Shown here: positions 49,756-62,120 of the stretch, piece by piece | Layout of the letters: each line of letters starts with the position of its first letter | How positions within the stretch are numbered: position 1 is the first letter of the stretch | Origin: Bombyx mori | Taxonomy: Eukaryota > Arthropoda > Insecta > Lepidoptera > Bombycidae | Direction of reading: 5' to 3' | Length of the DNA stretch: 64,000 bases | NCBI RefSeq assembly: GCF_030269925.1 | Contig: NC_085132.1 | Span: forward strand, 3,618,501-3,682,500 | Notes under the pieces: model-generated | What the model was told of the DNA's origin: nothing | What the model saw: the letters and a program-made list of their open reading frames with translations, nothing else | The model's database searches: none | Position numbers and translations under genes: made by a program

Positions 49756-50110
49756 TCTTTTTTTTTATTTCCCTTGTGATGAGTGTTTACCGTCGCCCAT
49801 GGACTTCAGCAATGCCAGGGGCAGAGCCAAGCCGCGGCCTACCGTCAAGTAGTCTCCACAGGCTTCGTTTGGAAAAGGAAATGTCATAGCGCTCGGGAAA
49901 GACCGTGGAGGGGAAGCTCATTCCAAAGCCGGATGTTACGTGGCAAAAAAGATCTCTGGAAGCGCACTGTGGATGGACGCAGTGGCTCCAGGTAGTATGG
50001 ATGAACTCTACTCCGGTGGCGGGCGGTGCGAAAAACGAGATTATGGTATCATCTCAAACAATTCCTCAGAGCACTCCCATGGAACATACGGTACAAAATA
50101 CAGAGGGAAC
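49756..50110 (-). pseudogene. LINE C-terminus and 3' tail, inverted copy
   Basis: The - strand reads FRTARHRSRVHPYYLEPLRP, STVRFQRSFLPR and IRLWNELP, then broken frames matching FPERYDMSFFKRGLWR, then the family C tail. It is the same protein end as at 51005-52330 but with frameshifts. The orientation is opposite, so the 3' ends point away from each other. Confidence 0.75.
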
Positions 50111-50114
50111 CGAA

Positions 50115-50765
50115 GTCCCTTTTCGACGAAGCTTGTCTATGTACAAACTTATTTTGAAAGAGTCGTATACGCGATTCACGCATCTGTCATGTATACTCTT
50201 GTTAGGCGGTGAGCAGTTTTATAGTTTAAAAAAAAAATCTTTTAATAAACACTGAATTTATTTATCCTTTACAAGAATCTGATGTTACACGAACAGAGAG
50301 ACTGTTACCTAAAGATTGATGTCGAACTTTTTGAGTTTCAAGGAGAAAAAGAATATATACAGGAATAGTATTTACTAGACAATTAGTAAATGAGTCATTT
50401 AGACTATGAATCTTATTGGTAAACATATTTAGGATCCCAAACAACAACATTAGTAAATGACAGGATATTAGAAATGTGAGAGGAATGTATATTAACTAAT
50501 GTTCTAATTACCAATGAAGATTTGATGTAAAGTTAAAAATATACAAATTATTTAGTAACATAAGGAAATAAGTATGTTATATATATGTAATATATTAATA
50601 ACAATGATTTAGAATTTAAGAACTAAATGTTAGAGTTCATTATGTGTTTATAACAATTAATATATTATGACGTTTAATACTAGTGTGAGGGGCATAACAT
50701 AACATTATTTTCTATGATAGCTACCTCTAGAACATATTAACAAACGAGAGAAACATAGTTTCTTT
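50115..50765. other. Spacer between inverted LINE ends
   Basis: AT-rich and without recognised genes or repeats. Confidence 0.35.
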
Positions 50766-50769
50766 GTGG

Positions 50770-50830
50770 CCTCAAATGTTCAAAAAGTTTGAAGAAGGAC
50801 ATGCCTTAACCTTCGGAAACCGTGGAATAA
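50770..50830 (-). mobile_element. Short LINE C-terminus fragment
   Basis: On the - strand CCACGGTTTCCGAAGGTTAA and GGCATGTCCTTCTTCAAAC match the TVFPERYDMSFFK coding region of the neighbouring LINE with substitutions. Only about 45 bases are convincing. Confidence 0.4.
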
Positions 50831-51080
50831 CACAAAGTTCTCTAGAAAATTCGCTTGCGAAACAAAAGCACTGAAGTCTTTCCATAGATGTAGGCTCCAT
50901 ATTTGCAATACCAACTGCTAGGTTTTTTAAAAATTCCTGATGCTGTTTACACAAAAATTGATACTAATGGTATCGTCTAGTACGTAAAAAATGCTGCTGA
51001 GGAGTTGTTCGAGATGATACCGGCATCTCGTTTTTACCATCGCACCGCCCGCCACCGGAGTAGAGTTCATCCATACTACC

Positions 51081-52125
51081 TTTTTTTTTTTTTTTTTAAC
51101 GCTGGGGAATCCATTTACGGATACCCGGTCCGGGGGGGTAACGAACCGGGTTATGTCGGACTCCGGCGCCTCCTGAGAGGAAGAGGGGGACGAGAAGGTC
51201 CCCGAATTCCTCGCAAGAGACTACGCCTTGAAAAAGGCGCGCGAAGCACTTGCCTCGCAGAACGACTACCGACTAAACCCCATCGAGCTCCACCACACCG
51301 GCTACACCAGACCTACGGTACCGCAGTGCGCGCCGAAAGTCCGCCATCGCCGGTACCCGTCCTGATGATAAGACGGGAGTTCATCTCCGGGAAAATCCCG
51401 AAGGACGTCATTTCGGGAGATACACCGTGGGCGGCGCACAGGAGCCACCTTGCACCGCCCCACCACCGGACCGACAGTCGAGTACCGGGCGCCCCCGCAC
51501 CCGCCACCTGATAGTCCCTACGGGGGCTGAGCGGGAGCTTCACGCCCGCGCCGGCCATCCCGCCTTCTGCGCAGAGGTGCTGAAGAGGGATCCCACTCCC
51601 TTTCACGCTCCTCAGCCTCACGGGATGCCATTACCAGATCACAAAACCTGGCCATGGCCTCCCACGAGCCCTGATCCTCTAACATGCGGGCGACGACAGC
51701 CCGCAAGGAGAGGTTTCTCCCCAGCACCGCGACGAGATCTCGCCGCGAGTGCTCCCAACGCGGGCACGTTTCGAGCGCGTGCTGCGCGTCATCGTCCGGG
51801 TGCCCGCACTGGTGGCAGCCCGGATGTGGCTCTCTCCTGCAGACCTTCCACAGGTACCTCCCGAAACAGCCATGTCCCGAGAGGACCTGCGCAAGGTGAA
51901 AGGAGAGTACGCCGTGACGCCGATCCGACCATGCCTCCAGCACGGGCACCAGGGCCTCGAGGGTGCGCCGGCGGGTGGCCGAAGTTTGGCCAAGTTCCTT
52001 CAGCAATCGCTCTCTCCACTTAGCGTATGCCACATGACGCGCAGCACGCTTCCACCGACCGACAGCCGACGGGCCGGGCGACCGTCCCCGACTCAAGGCC
52101 TGCGCCTTACGCCGATATACCGCAG
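51081..52125 (-). mobile_element. R1-type LINE, 5'-truncated, nested in another LINE
   Basis: On the - strand it ends with poly-A (the T run at 51081-51097). It is flanked by an exact 14-bp duplication TCATCCATACTACC (51067-51080 and 52126-52139). It is markedly GC-rich compared with its surroundings and 1045 bp long. Confidence 0.88.
51518..52125 (-). pseudogene. C-terminal part of R1-type LINE ORF2 with zinc knuckle
   Basis: About 200 codons are open. The frame includes SPGPSAVGRWKRAARHVAYA, VLSFHLAQVLSGHGCFGRYL and CHQCGHPDDDAQHALETC, a C-X2-C-X8-H-X4-C knuckle typical of R1-clade reverse transcriptase C-termini. It ends RRRRDGRRGREAPAQPP and a stop. The endonuclease and polymerase are missing through 5' truncation. 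The reading frame itself is intact, so the insertion may be recent. Confidence 0.82.
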
Positions 52126-52399
52126 TCATCCATACTACCTGCGGCCACTGCGGTCATCCACAGTGCGTTTCCAGAGATCTTTTTTGCCACGTACCATCCG
52201 GCTATGGAATGAGCTCCCCTCCACGGTGTTTCCCGAGCGCTATGACATGTCCTTCTTCAAACGAGGTTTGTGGAGAGTATTAAGCGGTAGGCAGCGGCTT
52301 GGCTCTGCCCCTGGCATTGCTGAAGTCCATGGGCGACGGTAACCACTCACCATCAGGAGGGCCGTATGCTCGTCTGCCTACAAGGGCAATAAAAAAAAT

Positions 52400-53200
52400 A
52401 AAAAAAAGTAGTAATATATGTATAGGAACAGAACGGTATGGATGAATGACAGATATGGAGCATGACTGAGTGATAGAGATAGGAGATGTCGTGTTAGGAA
52501 GTAAGTAAGACGACGAATGAATGCGGAACATTTAGTTTTATTTAGCGAGAGGAGGGTAGTTACCGGACGCGATGGCAGACAGACGCGGTGTAACTCTGAA
52601 GACGTAAGACGCTTATGTTTTAGAGAAAGAAAGAGAGAGAGAGTATTCTTTTTTGTACACAAAAAAAAAACAATGCGATACGTACATTTAATACAAAAAA
52701 AGGATAATTGGCGGTCTTATCGCTAAGAGCGATCTCTTCCGAACAACCACTAGGTGGACATGAATCATTTAGCAACGAATTGAACGCGGTGTACCCATCC
52801 ATCATATATTTTAGTTACATAGATTAACACGGTTAAGACGACATTAAAAAATCAAGTGTCAATTCATCAACCGTTTTACTGGCCCACTCTGAATATAAAA
52901 CCCCACATATATAATATAGTTATTGAAATACAGGAAAACTTCCTATTAACACAGGATCTGGTCTAATTTATGACAAATTCACTTTTAATTAATTGTTTAC
53001 GTAATTAGCAGAAATCCGGTCGTTGACCGAGTTTAATTTTGTGTGTTTATCGAACGAAGGTTATGTTCTAAACTTCCGTTTTGCACGCGTCTGCTGGGTG
53101 TTTTATATTAAAAAAATATATATAGAATTTTTACTATATATGTACAGATATTGTAGGTGCAGAGGTGAGTAGACCAGTCTTGGCTTCGGAGCGTGTTTTG
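52400..53200. other. Unassigned stretch
   Basis: Short ORFs of 60-90 codons on both strands without features. A purine-rich GAGAGAGAGAG run is near 52630. Confidence 0.3.
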
Positions 53201-53202
53201 AG

Positions 53203-53426
53203 CTTTTTTTTTTTTTTATTGCTTAGGTGGGCGGACTATCGCACAGCCCACCTGGTGTTAAGTGGTTACTGGAGCCCATAGACATCTACAACGTAAATGC
53301 GCCACCCATCTTGAGATATAAGTTCTAAGGTCTCAGTATAGTTACAACGGCTGCCCCACCCTTCAAACCGAACTGCTTCACGGCAGAAATAGGCGGGGTG
53401 GTGGTACCTACCCGCGGACCCGCGAA
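53203..53426 (-). mobile_element. Bm1-type SINE
   Basis: TTATTGCTTAGGTGGGCGGA through GGTGGTACCTACCCGC, with a small deletion of the ACGCATT word. Confidence 0.85.
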
Positions 53427-53429
53427 TTC

Positions 53430-54350
53430 ATGAATTATCGATTTTTTTTCAGCTGAATACTTTTTTTTCCTCTGGTAATTCCCGGATGATGGTGATGATT
53501 TAAAATGGTTTAATTTAAATTAAATCTATGAAGCGACATAGACCAGCGCATTATTTATTTTGTTGAGTCTCTTCATCAAGTGTTTTAGTTATGTATACCC
53601 GCCGATTCGGACATCTGTCAAATGAGTATTAAATGAAGCGGTTTCTCGTGCAGTTGGATTCGAGGTGGAGGAGGCGTGAGTGACATACAGACAACATCCT
53701 AAATTGTCAATATGACAATTGGAACTTATGGAATTATTTAAAATAAAACACCTTCACTCGCATCAATGAACCGTTTGGTTAAGGGTCTTCATCAAACGAC
53801 CGCAAACAAAAGATGCAACCATATAAAGTAACAGAACATGGTCTTCGTAAAATATAAACAGATAACTCGTTTTGAACCTTTGTCAGCAAGCAATCTCAGG
53901 ATTGTTGGTGATCACAATCGACAGTAAGCACAAATCAATTCGCGTAAAGCACAAAAAGACTTCATAATAAATTTTAATGTCTCTTAACATCTTAAGTAAC
54001 CTACAAAACATAACAGCCCAAAATAAATATAAACTACAGGATGTTAGAAAAAAAAATGTTCGTCAGAGTAACACGCTTACGCCCAACAACAGCTGCCTAA
54101 TGGATCGGGAAAGTGTCAATGTAATGTGCGATGCAAAAAAAATTCAAACTCAAGCAGACGGCGAGCTTTTTTGTTACGAACATTTTAATGCAGATATGGT
54201 CTTAACACGCTTTCATTAGTCTGCAATGTCACTATGAAATCAAATAGATCGTGAATCTATACTTATACTGTTTTTAAGCATTGATTCGAAACTTTGCGTT
54301 ATGGAAATACCTTACGACCATACTGTTGATATTTGACGCGAAGGAGTAGC
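53430..54350. other. Unassigned stretch
   Basis: Contains an 80-codon + strand ORF at 53977-54219 (MSLNILSNLQNITAQNKY...) with no recognisable domain. Chance is likely. Confidence 0.25.
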
Positions 54351-54355
54351 GCAGT

Positions 54356-54722
54356 TTTGTTTAAAAAAAAACACGTGTGGTACTCGGGGACTGCGGCGGT
54401 AAAGCTATTGCATAGCATTTTTTATCAACTTATGTAATTATAATTTGACAATAATAATTTAATATTAAAACAATAATAAAATAAGACCACGCTATATTTT
54501 TATACATTAACAAAAGCAAAACATTAACTGTCCCCTTCACGCTCATAAGCTAGACCGTGCGAGAGAGAGATGGGCAGACTTTTCATGATGTGATGTGCGT
54601 TGCATGCAGTGCGACGTTGGGCGGAGCGGGGTGTGTTAGGTTTTATTTTCGTTACGGAATTTCTTGATTAGGTCGCCGCGCTCAAAGCCCGCGATAAAAG
54701 CTATGCAATAGCTTAAAACCGT
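54356..54722. repeat. MITE-like repeat, inverted relative of 5552-5972
   Basis: AAGCTATTGCATAGC near 54411 and GCTATGCAATAGCTT near 54700 are inverted ends. Internal TCCCCTTCACGCTCATAAGC and TCGCCGCGCTCAAAGCCCGC match the other copy. Confidence 0.7.
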
Positions 54723-54747
54723 GTCATTAAAATTGTATTAAACCACC

Positions 54748-54925
54748 CACTGAGCTTCTCGACGGATCTTCTCAGTGTATCGCGATTCTGATCCGCTGGT
54801 AGATTCTCTGAAGCACTGCTCTTGCTAGGGCTAGTGTTAGCAAATTCTCTCAGATTGAGCCCGTGAGCTCACCTACACGTCCAAGCGTAGCTGGAATAGC
54901 CCTTTAGGACACAATCGATCAGTTT
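54748..54925 (+). repeat. Family B repeat
   Basis: CCCACTGAGCTTCTCGACGG through GTGAGCTCACCTACACGTCC and GGAATAGCCC. Confidence 0.75.
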
Positions 54926-54937
54926 ATTGGATATATT

Positions 54938-55100
54938 AGTGGACGAGCTTACAGCCCACCTGGTGATAAGTGGTTACCGGAGGCCATATACATCTACAAC
55001 GTAAATTCAGCTACCCACCTTAAGATATGAGTTTTAAAGTCTGAGTATAGTTACAACGGCTGCCCCACCCTTCAAGCTGAAACGCATTATTGCTTCACGA
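54938..55100 (-). mobile_element. Bm1-type SINE, truncated
   Basis: AGTGGACGAGCTTACAGCCC through ACGCATTATTGCTTCACG. Confidence 0.8.
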
Positions 55101-55104
55101 TCTT

Positions 55105-57070
55105 AAACTAGTCACGTAAGAAATGATGCCATGAATTTAATCACTGGAAGTATTGTCCGCGCTCATCTACCATCAATCGTATACGCTTTACGTCTGTCGC
55201 TGCCTTTATGTCAACGTTTCCGTTGTGTCGCAAAACATTGAGGTTTCCTGGGCTTGCGGTTCAATTTGACTACGATTTCGCGATGCAAATTTAATTCAAT
55301 TATTGTACTGTTATTTTTTATTTATGTTGGGTGACGACATCGATACTGCGGTGTTTTGGGTTGTGGTAGCCACTCAACATCAAGCCCGGCGCGAGTACTT
55401 ATACTTCTAGTCAAAAAATAATATTGAAATTTTAGTTAAAGTTTAATTATCAGTTTGTGACCATTTGGGTCGGTTTTTGGCTAATGCGCCATGCAGTAGG
55501 ACTTTTCAATGTGAACTTCCTTAGAATCTCATTCTAATCTCAAAAAATTAAATTTTCGAATAGGAAATCGTACATCCGTGAATTGTGTCGACTGTCTCGC
55601 AAAGACATGATCTTATAATGCTTATCATCACGGGTGACATAAACTTCAATATTTGCCTAAGCATAAATATAGATAAAGCATGCGTGTGTGCATTCGTTTT
55701 TCAAAACTAATCTCGACCCAATTTTTTGCACTCGAGAATGGAATGGAGTGGAATGTAACCCGAGATAGAGATGTTCTCAAACATAAAACGTTTGTCTTGT
55801 TTGAATATAGTTTTTTTTTTTTTATCTCGGGCTGCCTATAGCTGTCACTTGTCTACAGTCCGAAAGCAGTAACAGTAACGATCGTTATAAAAATAGGAAG
55901 AAAATCTGATTAAGGCTAAAGAAAATTTCAAGATCTTGTAGAGAAACAAGATTAAAAACAATGTGTAGACCCTCAGTCTAGTGAACAAAAACGTCTGCAC
56001 CGCGGAAGATTTTCCCTTTGTTGTTTCCTATATACTGGCGACTCCAACGTGACTTAAATTCATTCCCTAATTCCTAACACTAGTTCCTATATTAAGTACA
56101 CGAATCAATCATGCTTTCTGATTTAAATTGTTACTTGTTCTAGCAATTCAATGTGAGGTTTTTATCTTTTTCAGTCACAAATTGCTGTGCAAAATTTATA
56201 ATAAAGAGGAGGTTACAAGGTTTTGATTTTAGTTTGCAATTGGTCGTGGACAACTATTTTTCGCTTTCTACACACTACGTATTTTTGTATTCAATGAATG
56301 GCTATTCGACTCATCAAAGTACATGATCGCTTTGTGTCTGAATTTCTAGGGCGGTTATACAATCGCGTCAAATTACGAGCATTTTAAACCCCTTTTAAAG
56401 TTCTGCATTCATTTACTTTTCATTACTATCAGTATCAGTAGACAAGATCACGACCTGCAACACTGTACAGTGGATGCACACCTTTATACAGCCACACAGG
56501 ATTCTCGCTTTAAAAACATCAATATAAAGGCTCTGTTACCTACATCTTCTTAGTGGGACACTCTTGACAAAGTGCTCGTGATTTCGCTAGGTAGTAGCAT
56601 TCATTAGGTCCCCAAAATTTTTAAGTATTGCCTGATGCGCTTCCAGATCTGGCGGTTTGAAGCGTTTCTTGTACACCGGACTGTGGTGGCCTTCGTTGCT
56701 TTCTTTGTCAGGTCAGTTCATCAGGTTAGTGATTGGCTGCGTGATCTCCTACAGTGATTGCAAAACAATACTTCCATTCTTTGAAAACTAACGTAAACAT
56801 GATTTATCGCCACTAACGTCCTGCTTCCTTTCAATTTGCAAAACTATAATATAATTATTTACATGAAATCCCTCGTATCGAAGGATGAGAATCCGTTGAT
56901 AAATATGATTCTCGGTGACAATTAAATTTATTATTCCACTTTATCATTATATACAGTGTCACGTGTAAGGCCATGTAAAAATAACCATAACAGGAAAACC
57001 AAAACGTTTTAATTGGAAATTTTGCAGTTTATTAACCGCAAATATGTGTAAATTAATAAACATTATTAAT
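55105..57070. other. Unassigned stretch
   Basis: No host gene seen. The - strand at 56590-56700 has a short coding-like frame (EGHHSPVYKKRFKPPDLEAH, QAILKNFGDLMNATT) ending in a stop, possibly an old transposase end, not identified. Confidence 0.3.
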
Positions 57071-59279
57071 TAGCAAATCAGACATTTGTTCGCGAATAAA
57101 TCTATTATAATTATACATAAAAGTCGATATTTCCCCTATAGATTAATAGTAGATATAGTTAAAGAAAAAAGAAAATTTCACAGGAAATGGAAATGTTATG
57201 GTCGATTGGCCGACTATTCAAGTTTTTCTGTTCTTCGTGAAAGACAAAAAGCCTTAAAAATTTGCTGTTACAATGCACACATAACAAAGTGTGAGGATGA
57301 TATCTTGAAGTGCAGTAAGCAATTTTGGAGATTTGTTAAATCCAAGAGGAGTGCTGGGGATTTTCCTAACGAATTGTTCTTAAATGATAGGTGCTCATCT
57401 GATGGTTCTGAAATATGTAATTTATTTAATGTTCATTTTGGTTCTGCCTTTTTAACTAACAATACACAGTCAGCATCATCGTTAAGTTATACCCCTGCTT
57501 CTTACGACCTTAACTGTGTAGATATTTCTTCATTTTTTATTTCGGTGGGTAAAGTCAAGCAATATTTAAAAAATCTTAATATTTCCAAGGGTGCTGGTCC
57601 GGATGGTATTCCGCCTGTTTTTTTGCGACAATGTTACGCTCAGCTGTGTTACCCTTTGCATCTTCTTTTTAATCACTCATTATCAACTGGTGTTATGCCC
57701 CGTATTTGGAAGCGGTCGTTCGTGGTGCCAGTCTTTAAGAGCGGTGATAAACATAACATAGCTAACTACAGACCAATTTCTAAAATTTGTACCATCCCTA
57801 AGATGTTTGAACGTATAGTTTATGATTTTTTATTTCCATTGATTAGGCCTCATATTATAGAGCAACAACATGGTTTTATAAGCCATAGATCTACTGAGAC
57901 AAACCTCTGTAAGTTTTTGGATTATGTATTGAGCTCCATGGAGGATGGTCATCAGGTTGATGTGGTGTACACGGATTATTCCAAAGCGTTCGATCGAATA
58001 AATTTTGACATTTTGATTGAGAAATTGCATGGACTTGGGGTCCACGGTGATTTGCTGCGATGGCTTGAGTCTTATGTTAGAGATCGCAGTCAGGCTGTGA
58101 CTTTCAATGGTTTTTGTTCATCATTTGCACCTGTTCCCTCGGGAGTTCCTCAGGGCTCTCATCTCGGTCCTATGTTATTTAATATATATGTCAATGACGT
58201 TTCGAATGTTTTCAGGAAATCCAAATTCATTATGTACGCTGATGACAAAAAAGTATATAAAGTTATAAAGTCCTTAAACGACTGTTTGGAATTACAGGAT
58301 GATTTGAACAACTTATTTGTTTACTGTCAAAATAACTTACTCACAGTGAATACTAATAAGTGTACTATTATAACATTCTCACGTGGAAGATCGAATATCT
58401 TGTATGACTATTCTATGAATGGTCAAACTTTGGTACGCAACACAGTTGTTCGTGATTTGGGTATTTATTTGGATTCCAGTTTGATTTTTGATTTTCATGT
58501 TAATGAAATAATAAATAAGGCTTTTCGAATGTTAGGCTTCATACTTAGAGTTGGTAAAGACTAAAATACCATCTACTTTGATTCTGTTGTACAACAGTTT
58601 TGTACGGTCTATATTGGAATATGGCTCCGTCACGTGGAACCCCCAATATAATATTTATATTCAGCGACTAAAAAGAGTCCAAAAAAAGTTTTTTAAGCAT
58701 CTTTTATACCATTGTCGTCGCTTTAACTCTCCAGAACCGACAGAATTTGTCTCTCTAGTCGATCGCAGGCTACTGAGGGATCAAATGTTTTTATATAAAA
58801 TAATAAATAACGAGATTGAATCTAGCTATCTTCTTTCCAAAATTTCATTTAAATGTAGTCGTATTTCCGCGCGTTCTAAACAGACCTTCCACATGTCCAC
58901 GGCTCGAACGAAATATGCTTCTAACTCTTTTGTCCGTAGATCTTGTAGGTTGTATGATGCTAAGTTCTCTAATGCTGATATCTTTTGCTTGTCACTTGTA
59001 GCATATAGAAAAGCTGTTTTGGAGTGTTTATAAAGTGATTTGGCCCGATAAGTGTTGTAGTTTTATAGTGTGAGTTAATGTATAAAATTATATGTGCGTA
59101 TTGTGTTGCTTTTGTTTTTTTGTAATTTAAATTTCTAAATTTCTCTTCTTGTTCACTGTCTACTTATATGTGATTTTGATTGTGGAAACATATTTGGTTA
59201 TTGTTTTAGCTATTTTTTTTAAATATTGTATGTTTTGTATTGTACTGTTTGTTTCCCAAATAAATAAATAAATAAATAG
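57070..59279 (+). mobile_element. Jockey/CR1-superfamily LINE, 5'-truncated
   Basis: About 2.2 kb: a reverse transcriptase reading frame, a short 3' UTR and a (AAAT)n microsatellite end at about 59255-59279. The endonuclease domain is absent. The clade is assigned from the reverse transcriptase motifs only. Confidence 0.8.
57086..59033 (+). pseudogene. LINE reverse transcriptase, one frameshift
   Basis: The first frame has 492 codons (57086-58564). Motifs are KGAGPDGIPP (168-177), NYRPIS (227-232), YTDYSKAFDRI (295-305) with a catalytic Asp, GVPQGSHLGP (353-362) and YADDKK (384-389) with the two catalytic Asp. After GFILRVGKD the frame stops. The next 160 codons continue in another frame (58551-59033: VKTKIPSTLILLYNSFVRS, LEYGSVTWNPQYN, DRRLLRDQMFLYKIIN, RRSCRLYDAKFSNADIFCLS) to the normal C-terminus. 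A single indel near 58555 accounts for the break. No stop codons otherwise, so it looks young. Confidence 0.85.
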
Positions 59280-60715
59280 ATTCTGAAACGCATGGACGGA
59301 TTTTGTAATAATTTCCAGGAAATTTTGAAGTTTGTTAACGATTGATTCAAAGTCAAGTTAATATATTATTTACCATCTGCTATTTCCGTTTGTCACCTGA
59401 ATTTCTTCTTTCTTTTAGTAACAACTATTTACGATATTTTTTTTAAAACAAATTGTCTGTAAACAAAATAAAAATTATATGTAAAGTAAAATTAATCCAA
59501 ATTTTGAGGGGTCAATAGTCATGGCCGAATTTCTAGCATTCGAACGTTAGTATAATAAATACAACAATCTAATATAAGAATAGAAATTATGAATCGAGAA
59601 CTTATTTAAATTGATTATTAAGAAAACAATACATAAGTTAAAAGTTTAAAACCGGCTAAAGCTAAACTTGTAAGATAACTGAAATTCAGGCTGGCTACTT
59701 TGTTCAAAATCTTGTTTGAAATTAGACGTGACTTAGTTAACCCTTAATAAATGTGTATTGGATGTAGCGATAATACTAATCAACTATTAGCGTGTCAAAT
59801 CAAATCTAGATGTCAATTAATAAAGACGGGCAGAATTACCCCAATCCTCCTTAGAAATGAAGTCTTGGATTATGTCACAGTCTATGAAAATAGCAATCCT
59901 AGCACTTCAGTTTTTCTTTTGGTTAGTCATAACAATCTGGAAATAGCAATACTGAGAATAACGCGAAAATTAAGACAAATTTAAAAAAAAACATCGATTA
60001 ATTTTCATTAAACAATTTGCTCTAGGCAAGTAACCCAGGACCGATATTTATGACTAGGCTCGGGGGAGACCTTTATCCAGCGGCTGAAAGTGTAACAAAT
60101 TTCATTCAAAATATTTGTTCTACTCGTTAATAAAAGAAAGGTTGTTGACACAGGTACCTAACAAGGGAAAGCATCGACCGGCTTCTACCCTTTACGACTA
60201 TTTTATGTCCTTACAAAGTGCTTTAACGGGAATAAATTATATGCTCGTGATTATATCATCTACGGTGTTTTGTTAATGTTAATATTTTTCTCAAGGAAAT
60301 TCCAATGTTCGAATTACATAGAGGCTTCTTGTAATATTATTTTAGTATCCAATGAAGAAAGAAAATTGGTCTCTTTGTCGTATAATTCATAACTGTGACG
60401 TGTTGTGATGTTTTTGTCGTTTTACACCAACCCACATAAGTCATTAAGCACTAATTTGAATGGTCTTCATTCTTGTCATCAGGCATTTCCTCCCCCCTCC
60501 GGTTAATTGAAGCGATGACTTTTGAAGTCTGGAAGTGGTTTATGTCTATTTTCATTATTACAACGTACAAACTAGTATCATTATATATTTCTTTGTTTGT
60601 CGTTAATGATCGCGACGGTATAAATCTTATTTTTGTATACATCATACCGAGATAGATGATCATACTGTGACTTTGCAAGTAATGGATTTTGTTTTTTTGG
60701 AACCAATATTAGGAA
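59280..60715. other. Unassigned stretch
   Basis: AT-rich. Short ORFs without features. Confidence 0.35.
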
Positions 60716-60719
60716 ATTA

Positions 60720-61200
60720 CTTAAATAAATAAATAATAAATAAATAAAAAGCCTTTTATTTCCTGCTAAAATACAAAGTAAATAGGTATTTAATAATTTT
60801 ATTTTTCTTCACTAATGTTTGGCAGGAACCCATTAAGCATGGTGAAGGCCTCCTCCAAGTCCTTCCATTTAGTTCTATTTTGGGCTACCTGTATCCATCG
60901 AGGGCCAGCAATAGCTTTTATATCGTCCTCCCATTTTGATATCGGGCGACCCTTTTTTCTTTCCCTTGTGGCCCTTCCCTTCTTGCAGTTCATCTCTGGT
61001 CCTTAAGTCTTGCTTCGTGATCAGCCCACTTCCACTTCAAGTTTCTGGCATAATCAAGAGCATCTATAGCTTTTTGTTTGTTCTATAATTTTTGTGTGTC
61101 TGATTTTATGAATTTTGCCTTTGATGTAAACTTCGAAGTTTGGCAGCCATAGGTCAAGCATGGTAGAATGCAGGAATTCAGAACCTTGGTTTTTAAGTGT
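60720..61200 (-). pseudogene. LINE C-terminal remnant with TTTA tail
   Basis: The - strand reads GRPISKWEDDIKAIAGPRWI, QVAQNRTKWKDLEEAFTM and LNGFLPNISEEK, the usual C-terminal end of endonuclease/reverse transcriptase LINE proteins (GRPxxRWxDDI...AGxxW...A.dR..W..L.EAF). Further upstream, DYARNLKWKWADHEARLKD is recoverable only with frameshifts. A (TTTA)n run closes the element at about 60720-60750. Confidence 0.75.
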
Positions 61201-61209
61201 ATTGGCAAC

Positions 61210-62120
61210 GTACTTTTAAATACTTCACGTAAATTCCATTACTACAGGAAATTACTTATCATAATTTTTATTCCTGATGTTGCGATCAGGTACAAGTAAT
61301 TATTCGCTTCGGCTGAAGTTATGTGGGCAGCGAGCGGCCCTTGCCTCATTCACTCCGAGACTAGGGCAGAGGAAGTTTCAATTGGACACAACACGATAAT
61401 AGTTCTGTTTCCTTCGGTGTATTCTTGAATGCCCGTATTCTTGGCGAAATTTATAATGTACTAGTCTGCTAGTACAATTGGGGGCGATTTGTTTGGGAAT
61501 TCAGTTGAGTACTTTAGTTCTGAGCGATTGTGTTTTTGTGATCGATGGTACTTTTATTGTATTGTACAAATTGATGATTTTCTTTGTTGAAACTATTTTG
61601 TGCAAACATTCGTTCACTAGTAATATTTCGATTCAGTATTTACTTCGGTTTTCACAAAATAAATCGAATTCTAAACAGTTTTCGTGGTCACAGTCAATCT
61701 TGATTTCACTTCACAAATTGCGAGTGTTCCAAACATTTTTTTTTAATTAATCCATTTATTTATTTTATTTTATAAAACAAGCATATTGTTTGCCACTAGC
61801 TATGAAAGTTCAAAGTCGAACTAATAATTTGAATGTTCAAATTGAAATTTGAAGCGCGTAATGATCTAGAGAGTCTAGACGCTCGTTCAGAGCATTCATG
61901 AAAACAGCCTTGATTTCTTTTTTGTTATTGAATTTTAAACGAAAGAATCAGTGTCTGTTTTATTTTAGTACAACTAGATGATAACGCCATCTTGTTGTGT
62001 CTTTAAAGCGGTCAGTTGCCCTCAATTAAGAAAAATAGTATTATTATTCGCCAATAGATGTCGGGAAGAATTGATTATTGAAAAAACGAATAAAACAACA
62101 TTTTTTTTAAATAAATCGTA
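61210..62120. other. Unassigned stretch
   Basis: A 90-codon + strand ORF (61478-61750) has no recognisable features. Nothing else seen. Confidence 0.3.

Larger units (their letters stand above)
50995..52395 (+). pseudogene. LINE C-terminus and 3' tail, interrupted by an R1-type LINE
   Basis: Left part ELFEMIPASRFYHRTARHRS then RVHPYYL (to 51080). After the insertion the frame resumes RPLRSSTVRFQRSFLPRTIR, LWNELPSTVFPERYDMSFFK and RGLWRVLSGRQRLGSAPGIA, and ends in the family C tail with AATAAAAAAA. The C-terminal pattern is that of Jockey-superfamily LINE proteins in Lepidoptera. The 5' end is truncated near 50995. Confidence 0.8.

Noticed and set aside
51005..52342. Several 100-200-codon + strand ORFs as host genes
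   Set aside because: They are either LINE C-terminus frames or mirror frames of the GC-rich R1-type LINE on the - strand.
53977..54219. 80-codon ORF as a small gene
   Set aside because: No domain, signal peptide or splice context, and AT-rich DNA of this length gives such ORFs by chance.
56590..56720. Possible piggyBac-like transposase end on the - strand (KKRFKPPDLEAH...)
   Set aside because: Too short, with stops on both sides, and the Cys pattern beyond it could not be aligned convincingly.
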